Positions 43,708 through 52,184 of a stretch of DNA of 64,000 nt are shown here, piece after piece. A program made the position numbers and the translations under genes. The notes beneath the pieces are model-generated. The model searched no databases and was not told the origin of the DNA. It saw only the letters and a list, made by a program, of their open reading frames with translations. The stretch's first letter is position 1, and each line of letters starts with the position of its first letter. The stretch is from Roseofilum halophilum BLCC-M91 (GTDB taxonomy: Bacteria; Cyanobacteriota; Cyanobacteriia; Cyanobacteriales; Desertifilaceae), in assembly GCF_030068445.1 (NCBI RefSeq), contig NZ_JAQPOK010000111.1, positions 1-64,000 of the forward strand, written 5' to 3'.

Positions 43708-44550
43708 TTAATTGTTCATTGACTTCAGGCTGCCTAAAACCAGGGTCAGGTCATCATCTGTCCGTTCCGTAATTCGCGGATGAGCAAGAAACCCTTCCAG
43801 TTGACTTTGGGCTGCTTCAGAATCGTCCATTTGATCGACAAACCGAAACAGGGGAGTAAAGAACGGAGCATGGGGCGTACCTTCAGGTAATTTTAAGGCT
43901 AATCGTTGCAGTCCATCCGAGAAGAGAGCAAAATGGGCAATTTCCCCCTCCCAAACCTTGATTTGGGCGCTTTCTAAGGCGTTGGGAGAAATTAAAAATG
44001 TGGTTTCATTCGCATATTCGCCGTTTTCTGGCTGAGTCAGTGCGGTAAGATGACCGTGGCGATCGCCGATCGCCACGGCTCCATCTCCGACTTGCGCGAC
44101 TGCCACCTTCTGGGAATTGGCCACCAAAATTAACAATGTACTCGCCAACTGGCGCACTTCCACATCACGACTTAAGCTTTCTGCGGCGATCGCATTTTGA
44201 GCCTGTTCTAACACTTCCCCCAGCAGAGCTTCCCAGCATACCTCTGAATTCTCAGCCTCTAATTTATCCCATCGGCGCTTAATCTGCTCCACCGCCGTTT
44301 GCGTCGCCACTTGCGCTCCCACATCCGACAACGATGCAGAACCCGCTCCATCTGCCACTGCTGCCACAATCCATCCCGGCCCTAGAATATCCCAATAATG
44401 GGCATCTTGGCAGGGTTGTCCCCGCTTCTGATGACTCGTCCCTAACACCGAACTGGCGATTACTTGCCACCCGTTCAAAGGGGATAAAATATGGTCAGGA
44501 TCGTGGGAAGTGGGGGTTTGCAGATCTCCAGACAGGGTACTCATGGTCAT
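43708..44550 (-). CDS. PP2C-family protein phosphatase
   Basis: A PPM/PP2C-type Ser/Thr phosphatase of 280 residues from ATG 44550. Metal-binding motifs are CQDAHYW near the start, VAAVADGAGSASLSDVGAQV, VAVAQVGDGAVAIGD, HFALFSDGLQRLAL and the last ERTDDDLTLVLG. A longer frame starts from TTG 44610 but the ATG at 44550 or 44544 is more likely. First gene of a two-gene operon with the kinase/WD40 protein, and the likely antagonist of that kinase. Confidence 0.9.
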   Translation of the reverse strand: MTMSTLSGDLQTPTSHDPDHILSPLNGWQVIASSVLGTSHQKRGQPCQDAHYWDILGPGWIVAAVADGAGSASLSDVGAQVATQTAVEQIKRRWDKLEAENSEVCWEALLGEVLEQAQNAIAAESLSRDVEVRQLASTLLILVANSQKVAVAQVGDGAVAIGDRHGHLTALTQPENGEYANETTFLISPNALESAQIKVWEGEIAHFALFSDGLQRLALKLPEGTPHAPFFTPLFRFVDQMDDSEAAQSQLEGFLAHPRITERTDDDLTLVLGSLKSMNN

Positions 44551-44710
44551 CGCTTGCTTCAGTTTTGGATAGTTATCACCAATTTTGTCATTCTCAAGCC
44601 AGGGAAGCAATAAGCGTAATGTATCTAGAAGAGGAGGTACTCGAGCAACTGAACGCTATTTACCCTCAAGAGTCTTCCCAACTCGATCCAGTTTTAGCTC
44701 AAATATTCAT

Positions 44711-45229
44711 ATGTTATCTTTCCACAACATCCCCCTCTATGGCTTCACTTTACTGGGAATCCTCACCTATGGGAATCCAACCCTGGGTCAAATGCGCCCT
44801 ACTCCCCCCCTGAACATTCCCCAAACCCTCCAGTTAACCATCGATGGAGTCAGTTCGTTTAGAAATATCAATCTCGACAATCGCCTCCTCACCATTGAGT
44901 CCCTGGAAACATTCACCGATCCGAGCCAATTGATTACCGTTGGCTGCTCGGAAGATGAAGGTAATGTTTTTGTCGTCAAAGGACGGGGAGGATTACCAGA
45001 AGATCCCACCCAAACCCTAAGCACGGCTACCCTTTGGTCAGATTTACGACCAAATTTAGGGACAGAAGATCGAGGCGATGAACCGGTTTCTCCGACTTCT
45101 TTTTGGCAACGCCAACCCATTGTAGAAGCCCAAACGTGGATTATTAATCAGCGAGGAAATATGGAATTAGTGGCAAATGAACCTTCTCCCCCGACTCAAT
45201 TCGGTATACTGTCTCAGCCTTGTCGTTGA
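44711..45229 (+). CDS. Secreted orphan similar to the C-terminal end of filamentous haemagglutinin-type proteins
   Basis: A 172-residue protein from ATG 44711. The N-terminus MLSFHNIPLYGFTLLGILTY looks like a signal peptide. The rest has GCSEDEGNVFVVKGRGGLPE, TLWSDLRPNLGTED and PIVEAQTWIINQRGNMELVA. In cyanobacterial two-partner-secretion exoproteins I remember, this block (a Cys, VTGRGGLP, W-DLR, then PIVEAxGW) forms the extreme C-terminus. Here it stands alone without the TPS domain or beta-helix, as either a derived small secreted protein or a truncated gene. Divergent from the PP2C gene across 160 bases. Confidence 0.6.
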   Translation: MLSFHNIPLYGFTLLGILTYGNPTLGQMRPTPPLNIPQTLQLTIDGVSSFRNINLDNRLLTIESLETFTDPSQLITVGCSEDEGNVFVVKGRGGLPEDPTQTLSTATLWSDLRPNLGTEDRGDEPVSPTSFWQRQPIVEAQTWIINQRGNMELVANEPSPPTQFGILSQPCR

Positions 45230-45299
45230 TTACTCATTACTCCTTGAGAGCGCTTGGCGCTGTATGATATGGCTTGCAGTTTTATTCTCCTTACCCATT

Positions 45300-45746
45300 G
45301 TGTCCTTATCTTTGAGTCTTGAAACCCAAGCCGCCCTTAAGTATCTGAAAGTGTTGAGTGTGCAACCGGATTCTGTGGATCTGAGTATACCAGAGCAACA
45401 GCAGCAGTTGCGATCGCACTTAATCCATGTTGCCAGTTTAGCCGATCATCATAATTTCGGGGTTTGTGCCGATGAGGGGACGCAAGGGTTTACCGCTCTT
45501 GCCCATTATTTGAGCGCTTTGGGCTATCCGGTTCCCTTTAATTTGGTGCAACTTCCGGCTATTGATGAACCGGTTTATATTAAGTTTAATGGCCAGACTT
45601 TAGCTCATTACCATGATAGTTATACGGGAGACTATCGAGGGGTTTTGATTTCTTGTTTATCTTCTGACTACGATCAACTCAATGGAACTTTTGGCCATTT
45701 CCCTCTCAATCTGTTTGACAATCAACCCATTCCACCTAAGTCTTAA
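45300..45746 (+). CDS. DUF1824 protein
   Basis: A 148-residue soluble cyanobacterial/plastid-type protein: ETQAALKYLKVLSVQPDSVD, FGVCADEGTQGFTALAHYLS, PAIDEPVYIKFNGQTLAHYH, TGDYRGVLISCLSSDYDQLN, GTFGHFPLNLFD. This matches DUF1824, of unknown function. I choose GTG 45300, which begins right before the conserved part. Upstream in-frame ATGs at 45264 and 45177 would run through a dispersed repeat (GAGCGCTTGGCGC) and overlap the previous gene. Confidence 0.82.
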   Translation: MSLSLSLETQAALKYLKVLSVQPDSVDLSIPEQQQQLRSHLIHVASLADHHNFGVCADEGTQGFTALAHYLSALGYPVPFNLVQLPAIDEPVYIKFNGQTLAHYHDSYTGDYRGVLISCLSSDYDQLNGTFGHFPLNLFDNQPIPPKS

Positions 45747-45774
45747 TTCCTAGGGTTGCCCCAGTTGCTAGAAA

Positions 45775-45806
45775 CCCGGTAGCCTGTTTGGGAACAGACT
45801 ACCGGG
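45775..45806. terminator. Strong stem-loop after the DUF1824 gene
   Basis: CCCGGTAG (45775-45782) pairs with CTACCGGG (45799-45806). Inside, CTGTT/AACAG (45784-45788/45793-45797) pair around TGGG, with a single mismatch between. It lies 29 bases past the DUF1824 stop and between convergent genes. No T-run follows on either strand, so termination is likely but not certain. Confidence 0.5.
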
Positions 45807-45862
45807 AAGGGTCAACATATTCATAAAATTTAAGCGTTTCTCTCAAAAGGTTGCCAACAGGA

Positions 45863-46009
45863 TTAGAATTCCATCCATTCGGACAAAGATTCACCATTGA
45901 AGGGTTGTACGCCAACGCTAGGATATTGATCGTGATTGGGACTAAAGATTTCGCCAATGGCATCAGACATATACATCATGAGATCGTTTAGGGAAGAGAA
46001 GATATTCAT
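45863..46009 (-). CDS. Small acidic protein, 48 aa
   Basis: The ATG at 46009 has an excellent ribosome site (AAAGGAGACAGTT before it). The product is MNIFSSLNDLMMYMSDAIGE, then IFSPNHDQYPSVGVQPFNGE, then SLSEWMEF. It has an amphipathic Met-rich helix at the N-terminus and an acidic tail, and no cysteine or membrane helix. I do not recognise it. The ribosome site and clean start argue that it is a real gene; it has its own transcript direction, opposite to pncB. Confidence 0.65.
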   Translation of the reverse strand: MNIFSSLNDLMMYMSDAIGEIFSPNHDQYPSVGVQPFNGESLSEWMEF

Positions 46010-46200
46010 AACTGTCTCCTTTCTTGAATTGAGATAATTGATTTATTCCTGATGTCTTGATTATAGCAATTCCCTGACAAGTGGGATCGCTGCTCTACTA
46101 TTCTTTATATTCTGTTGCGTTTAGTAATATAGCGCTTTGTGCTGGTAATGGGTAATCGGTAATGGGCAATAGGGATGGGGAGGACTCGGAGAGAGTTATA

Positions 46201-46219
46201 TTAGTGTGTAAGACTATAA
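46201..46219. promoter_or_regulatory. Candidate NrtR box upstream of pncB
   Basis: TTAGTGTGTAAGACTATAA is an imperfect palindrome (TAGT...ACTA). It matches TTGGTGTTAAACACTATAA upstream of nadD at 60721-60739 at 15 of 19 positions. The distances to the following -35 are nearly equal (98 and 96 bases from box start). An NrtR homologue is encoded beside nadD. A TATAAA (46215-46220) overlaps the box and could be a second -10. Confidence 0.6.
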
Positions 46220-46298
46220 ATTAGTGGGGTACAGGAGGAAGGACAGAGGCTAGGATTAGTTCTTCAAGCTTATTTAAGGTTGTTTTATGAAAAATAGA

Positions 46299-46329
46299 TT
46301 GACACAATTATGGTTTAATCTACTATAAT
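46299..46329 (+). promoter_or_regulatory. Promoter of pncB
   Basis: TTGACA (46299-46304) and TATAAT (46324-46329) with a 19-bp spacer. The spacer contains TTATGGTTTA, also shared with the nadD promoter (60817-60847). A ribosome site AAAGGAGG follows, ending 10 bases before the ATG. Confidence 0.75.
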
Positions 46330-46367
46330 AAGGAGAGGAAGCAGCCTTAAAGGAGGCGATCGCCAAA

Positions 46368-47711
46368 ATGCAACACTCCTTACTCACCCTCAACCGAGAA
46401 GACAACAGCCTACTCACCGATCTCTATCAACTCACCATGAACGCCTGTTATATCGGTGAAGGCATAGAGGAACATCGAGCCAGCTTTGAACTGTTCACCC
46501 GCCGTTTACCCCCAGGTTTCGGTTACCTGATCGCCATGGGGTTGCAACCGGCGCTGGAGTATCTGCAAAACCTGACATTTACCCCCGCTCAAATTGAAGC
46601 GCTGCGAGCTACGGGCATTTTTGACCATGCTCCAGAAGCGTTTTGGACAAAATTAGCTCAATTTCGCTTTACCGGAGATGTTTGGGCTGTACCCGAAGGA
46701 ACCGCGATTTTTGCCAATCAACCCCTATTGAGAATAGAAGCCCCCCTCTGGCAAGCTCAACTGGTGGAAACCTATCTACTCAATACCTTAAATTATCAGA
46801 CCCTAATCGCCACCAAAGCCGCTCGAATGCGGGATATGGCGGGTGACGATGCCTCGATCCTAGAATTTGGCACAAGACGGGCTTTTAGTCCCCAGGGGGC
46901 ACTCTGGGCAGCACGAGCGGCGATCGCCGGGGGAATGAATGCCACATCTAATGTATTAGCCGCCCTAAAATTGGGTCGCAACCCAGCAGGAACCATGGCT
47001 CATTCTCTCGTAATGGCGATCGCCGCCAGTGCAGGAACAGAAGATGCCGCCTTTCAAGCCTTTTACCGCTATTTTCCCGGCGCTCCCCTACTGATCGACA
47101 CCTATGATAGTCTGGCAGCAGCCCAACGGTTAGCCGAGCAAACGAAAGCAGGAACCCTAGACGTTGCCGGTATTCGCCTAGACTCCGGAGATCTGGTTAC
47201 CCTATCCCAGAACATCCGCCAAATCTTGCCCCAAGTGCCCATTTTTGTCAGTGGAGACATTGACGAATACGAAATGCAGCGCTTAAATCAAGCCGGTGCT
47301 TGTATCGATGGCTACGGTATCGGCACAAAATTGGTCACTGGTTCCCCGGTTAATGGAGTCTATAAACTGGTGGAAATTGAAGACAAACCGGTGATGAAGC
47401 GCTCAACTAATAAAGTTAGCTATCCTGGACGCAAACAAATCTTTCGGCGCTTCAGTGAGGGAGAATATAGGGGCGATCGCCTGGGTTTAATCCATGAACC
47501 CCCCGAACCCGAAGAAATCCCCCTCTTGCAACCCATGCTCAAAGCCAGAGAACAAGTCACTATGGGCGATACTCTGGATATCATCCAAGAGCGTACCCGC
47601 ACCTCTGTCCTCAAACTTCCCTCCTCCTGTCGCCGTTTAGAAGATCCCGTTCCGCTTCCCATGGAAATTTCCGCTAAACTCCAACAACTAATTGGGGAAA
47701 TGGGGGAATAG
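46368..47711 (+). CDS. pncB: Nicotinate phosphoribosyltransferase
   Basis: A 447-residue enzyme that makes nicotinate mononucleotide from nicotinate and PRPP with ATP (NAD salvage). Family marks: SLLTDLYQLTMNACYIGEGI, EFGTRRAFSPQGALWAARAA, GTMAHSLVMA with the phosphorylated H212, DTYDSLAAAQRLAEQ, GIRLDSGDLVTLS and GIGTKLVTGSP. Normal length. It shares an upstream control region with nadD 14 kb away. No neighbour belongs to the NAD pathway, so this gene has been separated from the cluster. Confidence 0.96.
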   Translation: MQHSLLTLNREDNSLLTDLYQLTMNACYIGEGIEEHRASFELFTRRLPPGFGYLIAMGLQPALEYLQNLTFTPAQIEALRATGIFDHAPEAFWTKLAQFRFTGDVWAVPEGTAIFANQPLLRIEAPLWQAQLVETYLLNTLNYQTLIATKAARMRDMAGDDASILEFGTRRAFSPQGALWAARAAIAGGMNATSNVLAALKLGRNPAGTMAHSLVMAIAASAGTEDAAFQAFYRYFPGAPLLIDTYDSLAAAQRLAEQTKAGTLDVAGIRLDSGDLVTLSQNIRQILPQVPIFVSGDIDEYEMQRLNQAGACIDGYGIGTKLVTGSPVNGVYKLVEIEDKPVMKRSTNKVSYPGRKQIFRRFSEGEYRGDRLGLIHEPPEPEEIPLLQPMLKAREQVTMGDTLDIIQERTRTSVLKLPSSCRRLEDPVPLPMEISAKLQQLIGEMGE

Positions 47712-47900
47712 GGCAATCTTATTCTAATTGTTCATATCCGTTACGATCGTAAAAAATCGCCCCAATCCCCAAGTTAGTATTTTTTTGCACTTTTAGTAGA
47801 TTCACGTATAAATACGGTAGTAACGGGTTGTTGGGCATAGTTAAAATATAATTGCCTATTCAATCTTGTCTAATTCAATAATTAGACCTAGGAGGTATAC

Positions 47901-48491
47901 ATGATGTTGCGTAAGTCTTTAGGAATCTTAGCGGGTGCAGCTTTTTTGACGGGCTTAGGAGCTGTTGTTAGCCAACCCAGTTACGCTCAATCGGTTCAGT
48001 TTCGCTGTGTGATGTATGATGGTCTACCAACAACAATTGCCACGAATACACAGACAGGTAACAGTATTGCTGTCGTTCGCTGGTACTCCCAGTATTTTGC
48101 TGCTGCTGGGTACGATCCGATGACCCGCTGTCAACAAGTCTCAGGGCGGTTTCAATCGGCTCGTGATAGTGGACGACTCAACTATATTACAGCAGGTATT
48201 GTCAATGGATTACCTGTAGTGTGTGCGACGACAGCAGGAGGCAGGTGCGATCGCTCCAATGTTTTATTTACCCTGAAACCCGGTCAGAATGCGGCAGATA
48301 GATTGCAAAGACTCTTTGATGTGCGAGACTTAGGTGCAAGCCCCCTGTATGAAAGTGGAGGTCGCCCTTATATCGATGTGTCCAAATTGTTAGCACCTCT
48401 AGACGCTCCGGCTGACTCAGAAATGGTGATCCCCAGTGTTGAAGAAGACCCACAACCGACAACACAACCGGCTCCGGGTGGTAACTTTTAG
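47901..48491 (+). CDS. COP23-domain secreted protein
   Basis: A 196-residue protein. The signal peptide MMLRKSLGILAGAAFLTGLG ends near SYAQ. A COP23 domain (30-165) contains FRCVMYDGLPTTIATN, AVVRWYSQYFAAAGYDPMTR, CQQVSGRFQSARDSGRLNYI, TAGIVNGLPVVCATTAGG and LFTLKPGQNAADRLQRLFDV. It ends in an acidic Pro/Thr tail. COP23 was named for a circadian-oscillating, membrane-associated 23-kDa cyanobacterial protein; its role is unknown. The ATG is preceded by AGGAGG at ideal distance. Followed at 50-base intervals by two secreted proteases, probably in one operon. Confidence 0.88.
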   Translation: MMLRKSLGILAGAAFLTGLGAVVSQPSYAQSVQFRCVMYDGLPTTIATNTQTGNSIAVVRWYSQYFAAAGYDPMTRCQQVSGRFQSARDSGRLNYITAGIVNGLPVVCATTAGGRCDRSNVLFTLKPGQNAADRLQRLFDVRDLGASPLYESGGRPYIDVSKLLAPLDAPADSEMVIPSVEEDPQPTTQPAPGGNF

Positions 48492-48541
48492 TCTTGAGAT
48501 CGCTTAAGCTAGTGTTAGCTTGTTGTTGAGAACAGAATTAG

Positions 48542-49498
48542 ATGAACTTTAGGTTACTAACTTCAATAGCTTGTGCTGGCGCACTCCTAACTGGATCGTC
48601 AGCGCAGGTTATGTATGCCCAAGTTGTACCACCGACGGGTGCAGTTCCTGGATCGGAAATTCAAAAAGGGCGATCGCCGTTATCAGTTGCACAAATTCAG
48701 ACTATAGCTCGTTCGATTACGGTGAAAGTGGCATCGGGACAATCGTGGGGTTCTGGTATTCTAATTCAGCGACAAGGCTCTACCTATACAGTTCTGACGA
48801 ATGAGCATGTTCTCCGCTTAGGGAACAGTTACCAGATTTCTACCCCAGATGGACGAGTGTATCCGGCACAAGTACGTTCTGTGGGTGAGTTTGATGGCAA
48901 TGATTTAGCGCTGTTGCAGTTTAATAGCGCTCAAAGTTATCCGATCGCCACCTTAGCCTCTGCATCGGCGATATCTATCGGAGATGCAACTTACGCTTCT
49001 GGGTTCCCAGCAGATCGCGAAGAGTTTACCTTCACAACCGGCCAAGTCTCTTACTTGTTGCCTAAACCCTTTAAGTTAGGGTATCAACTGGGCTACAGCA
49101 ATGATATCTTTAAGGGGATGAGCGGAGGGCCTCTCCTGAACCGCTATGGCGAGGTAGTGGGAATTAACGGTAAGCACAAATATCCGCTCTGGGGAAATAC
49201 TTACATTTTCCGAGACGGTTCTACCCCAACAGCAGCAGTGAGACAGGAAATGGATTCTTCGAGTTGGGCTATTCCGATCGCCACCTTTTTAGAGTATGCT
49301 CCTGAATTTATGACGATCGCCCAAACCCCGGCTCCCTTTCCCTTCAATTCTACTCCCGTTCCCATAGAACAAAATCCTCCGGCGATCGCCGCTCCGGTTG
49401 AATCAAATCAACCCATGACGGGTTCTCCAGGCTGGGGAGGGGAAGAACAGCCTGCTAATCCTGCTCATCGCCCCCCCCGTCCGGGTTCGTTCTGGTAA
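48542..49498 (+). CDS. Secreted trypsin-like serine protease 1
   Basis: A 318-residue protein with a signal peptide (MNFRLLTSIACAGALLTGSS, cut near VMYAQ). The chymotrypsin-fold domain at 50-260 has H89 (VLTNEHVL), D121 (NDLALLQF) and S194 (KGMSGGPLLN), a complete triad. The C-terminal Pro-rich tail (from 265) has no PDZ domain, so it is not a standard DegP/HtrA. Probably periplasmic or extracellular. In line with COP23 upstream and a related protease downstream. Confidence 0.88.
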   Translation: MNFRLLTSIACAGALLTGSSAQVMYAQVVPPTGAVPGSEIQKGRSPLSVAQIQTIARSITVKVASGQSWGSGILIQRQGSTYTVLTNEHVLRLGNSYQISTPDGRVYPAQVRSVGEFDGNDLALLQFNSAQSYPIATLASASAISIGDATYASGFPADREEFTFTTGQVSYLLPKPFKLGYQLGYSNDIFKGMSGGPLLNRYGEVVGINGKHKYPLWGNTYIFRDGSTPTAAVRQEMDSSSWAIPIATFLEYAPEFMTIAQTPAPFPFNSTPVPIEQNPPAIAAPVESNQPMTGSPGWGGEEQPANPAHRPPRPGSFW

Positions 49499-49542
49499 CT
49501 GAAGCGCCCAACCGTCTGCAAATTAATAATTGAGGAATTAGC

Positions 49543-50655
49543 ATGAGATTTTATCAACCCCTTCTGGCCAGTGGTTTAGTCGGTGCAGTCGTCGTTATGA
49601 CGGCTCAATCCGTGAAAGCCAATGCCTTGCTCCCCACTCAAGTTGCAGACATTGCTAGAGCTACTGTAGTGCAAATTCAACCCACCATTGCTTCCCCTGG
49701 ATCGGGAGTGGTGATTGGACGCTATCGAGAACGAGGTAGCAATGTCTACGTCGTTCTCACGGCCGCTCATGTGGTTCAATATTCAGACGATCTGTACAGT
49801 GTGATTACGCCTTTACCCGCAGATGGATCGAAACGGCGACAAAAAATTGCTATTGAACCGAGAGATATTCAAAAGTTGCCCAATCTAGATTTGGCGATCG
49901 CCCGTTTCCGGAGCGATCGCTCTTACGAAACCGCAACGTTAGGCGATTCTGACTTTACCACTGAAGGCGCAGGCGTTTACATTGCCGGTTTTCCCAATCC
50001 CGGTGAAGCCATTCGGCGGCGGATATTTCAGTTTACCTCTTCTCTGGTTTCCTCTCGTCTAGACCAAGAAATCATCGTGGAAGGGGAAGAAGAAAGCGGC
50101 CCCTTACCGGGCGGATACGCGATCGTTTATACTAACGTGACACGGGCGGGAATGAGCGGCGGTCCGGTGTTCGATGTTGCCGGCCGCGTCGTCGGTATTC
50201 ACGGCATGGGGGATGCGGAACGAATTGTCGGCACCGATCCCAATGCCAGACCCGGACAGGAAGCTGCCCGTACCTCTAGAACGGTCAATATTAAAACTGG
50301 ATTTAATTTAGGCATTCCCATCCGCGCCTTCCTCGAAGCCATGCCCCGTGCCCGGCGAACCCTAGCCCTCAGTTTTGACCGCTCCGAGCCAGGAATTCTA
50401 CCAGGGGGAGGCCTCATTGCCCTCAGAGGGGGGAACAATCGACCGGCAACCAATATCGTTGAAGAAGAAGACCCAACCGAGGATATTGTGGTTGAATCTT
50501 CGGAGCCGGTGGAAGAGGAAGAAACGCCCACTCAACCCCAAGCGATGCCAGAGTCAGAGCCGGTCGAATCTCCCCAGCCCGCTCGCCAAGCACCAGCCGC
50601 TCCCCTAGAACCCCAGCCTTCCCCAGACAACGGCGGCGGCGGCCCCTGGTTCTAA
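49543..50655 (+). CDS. Secreted trypsin-like serine protease 2
   Basis: A 370-residue protein with signal peptide MRFYQPLLASGLVGAVVVMT. The triad is H76 (LTAAHVV), D116 (LDLAIARF) and S205 (RAGMSGGPVFD). The segment IVYTNVTRAGMSGGP and GFNLGIPI resemble protease 1, so the pair probably arose by duplication. The acidic and Pro-rich C-terminal 100 residues end GGGGPWF. No PDZ domain. Last gene of the COP23-protease-protease group. Confidence 0.88.
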   Translation: MRFYQPLLASGLVGAVVVMTAQSVKANALLPTQVADIARATVVQIQPTIASPGSGVVIGRYRERGSNVYVVLTAAHVVQYSDDLYSVITPLPADGSKRRQKIAIEPRDIQKLPNLDLAIARFRSDRSYETATLGDSDFTTEGAGVYIAGFPNPGEAIRRRIFQFTSSLVSSRLDQEIIVEGEEESGPLPGGYAIVYTNVTRAGMSGGPVFDVAGRVVGIHGMGDAERIVGTDPNARPGQEAARTSRTVNIKTGFNLGIPIRAFLEAMPRARRTLALSFDRSEPGILPGGGLIALRGGNNRPATNIVEEEDPTEDIVVESSEPVEEEETPTQPQAMPESEPVESPQPARQAPAAPLEPQPSPDNGGGGPWF

Positions 50656-50734
50656 ATCCAGTAGGGTGGGACACTGCCCACCTCCTAATTGTAGGTTGGG
50701 TTGAATGGCAGTGAAACCCAACCAATCTTGATCT

Positions 50735-50797
50735 GTAGGGGCGGGTTATACCCAAATCTTGTAGACTGACAACTATTGCAAGTAAACCCGCCCTCCC
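50735..50797. repeat. 62-bp element, intergenic copy
   Basis: Starts GTAGGGGCGGGTTATACCC and ends AAACCCGCCC then diverges. Lies 80 bases after the second protease gene. Just before it (50653-50690) is CCAGTAGGGTGGGACACTGC, a different dispersed repeat. Confidence 0.8.
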
Positions 50798-50824
50798 CCA
50801 CTACGCATTGCTAGGGCGATAATG

Positions 50825-51727
50825 CTACCCATCGCTAGGGCGATCGCCAAATCGCGCCAACAACTCCTCACGAGATAACTGCAAACACAACGGCATACAC
50901 TGATCCGGAGATAACACCAATAAAGAGTCAACTATACCCAACATTGCCTCATCTAATTCACCAAACCGAGTTCTTAACAGTGCTTCAACCATTAAACGCT
51001 GTCCCCGTTCAATCCCTTGTTGAATAGTATCTTCTCGCCATTTTAGATAAGCTGGTGATAATTCCATAATCAACTCCCTCTCTTCTGTGTCTAACTCTAT
51101 TTTACTGGCAACATTAATTCGCCATATCCCCACTAACTGTAGAATATTGCGCCGTTGAGGATCTTCTCTCGGTAGCTCCAGCACTTGCTCAATGGCTCTT
51201 TTCTGTGTTCCTCCTTTTCCCAACATCCTCAACCATAGAGTTTCTGGTATTTCTGGCAGTTGATTGATGGCAATAATCCCGGTTTGGTTAATCTGTGGTA
51301 GTCGATACACGCCCGTATATTCAAACTCAGTATCTTCCTTAGCACCTAACTCTTTCAAGAGTCTTTGGGATGCCGTGGGGGTTAAAATCCAAAGTCGAGG
51401 CAATTGCTCTTCCTTCAGGGTACGTTTTTCCCGTTTTGCCTGACGTTGTAGCTCGGCGTGAACATGGAAGAGCTTAAGGATACAGTTGCGAATTTCTGGA
51501 TTGCTGGGACAATTGCGATAGGGTTCTAACAAGCAGGGAGTCGAAGCGAGTTGAGCCAGTAAACCCAACGTCGGTGGATCGCTTGGCGGTTCTGGAGAGG
51601 GATCGAAAATGAGATCAATGTGCAGGCTTTCCCCTGGAATTTCTTCACTGATTTTGACCTCTCCCAAAGGTTCGAGTAGTTCCTTTAGGTATTGCTTGGC
51701 AAATTGGTCGTGGGGTTGCTGGGTCAC
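50825..51727 (-). CDS. Rpn/YhgA-like PD-(D/E)XK protein with DUF4351 tail
   Basis: A 300-residue protein of the widespread cyanobacterial family related to recombination-promoting nucleases. The N-terminus QPHDQFAKQYLKELLEPLGE and ESLHIDLIFDPSP contain the D of the PD-(D/E)XK fold. The middle has LPRLWILTPTASQRLLKELG and GVYRLPQINQTGIIAINQLP. The C-terminal DUF4351 segment is RFGELDEAMLGIVDSLLVLS to SREELLARFG. Often present in many copies and associated with mobile DNA; its role in the cell is unclear. Confidence 0.8.
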   Translation of the reverse strand: MTQQPHDQFAKQYLKELLEPLGEVKISEEIPGESLHIDLIFDPSPEPPSDPPTLGLLAQLASTPCLLEPYRNCPSNPEIRNCILKLFHVHAELQRQAKREKRTLKEEQLPRLWILTPTASQRLLKELGAKEDTEFEYTGVYRLPQINQTGIIAINQLPEIPETLWLRMLGKGGTQKRAIEQVLELPREDPQRRNILQLVGIWRINVASKIELDTEERELIMELSPAYLKWREDTIQQGIERGQRLMVEALLRTRFGELDEAMLGIVDSLLVLSPDQCMPLCLQLSREELLARFGDRPSDG

Positions 51728-51789
51728 GGAGCAGTTAAGTAGGATTAACGATCTATTTTATGACGGTTGGGGCGATCGCCCTGAAACAA

Positions 51790-51934
51790 TCCAGTAGTAG
51801 TAGGCTGGCAAGCTTAAAATTTGGGGTAAACTATGTACTACAAATCACAACTCAATTTGATTACAGCGATCGCGTTGCCCACTATTTTAAGCTTGCCGGT
51901 CCAGTAGGGTGCGTTAGCGACAGCGTAACGCACC
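51790..51934. mobile_element. Miniature inverted-repeat element plus GGTGCGTTA hairpin
   Basis: Perfect 14-bp inverted repeats GGCAAGCTTAAAAT (51807-51820) and ATTTTAAGCTTGCC (51884-51897) are separated by 63 bases. TCCAGTAG occurs just outside both ends (51790-51797, 51900-51907), a possible 8-bp target duplication. Next to it GGTGCGTTA/TAACGCACC (51908-51916/51926-51934) forms a hairpin common in cyanobacterial genomes. The rest of 51728-52184 holds repeat C (52105-52142) and no supported gene. Confidence 0.65.
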
Positions 51935-52104
51935 GGTTAGCTAAAGCGCTAAAGCGCCAACATCGAACAGGCCATCCCCACCGCCCCCACAACCCCCCCA
52001 ATTCCCTAAAAATGGTCACACGGGTCACAATTTAATCAAGACTTAACTGCTTCCTACTCAACTCAGAGCAGTTTTTTAGTTATATTAAATCCCAAGCCAG
52101 TTAA

Positions 52105-52142
52105 GTCCCTCTCCCGTGGGAGAGGGATTTAGGGAGAGGGCA
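52105..52142. repeat. Dispersed repeat C, copy 2
   Basis: AGTCCCTCTCCCGTGGGAGA then GGGATTTAGGGAGAGGGCAT, matching 11407-11446 and 63110-63148. Lies in the leader of the CHAT gene and provides spurious upstream codons. Confidence 0.9.
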
Positions 52143-52184
52143 TCCCCCATTCCCTATCCCTTTTGCCCATTCAGGAGTTGTCCC

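Noticed and set aside
45177-45300. N-terminal extension of the DUF1824 protein with a hydrophobic stretch
   Set aside because: The extension overlaps the previous gene and a dispersed repeat; the conserved domain begins at the GTG used.
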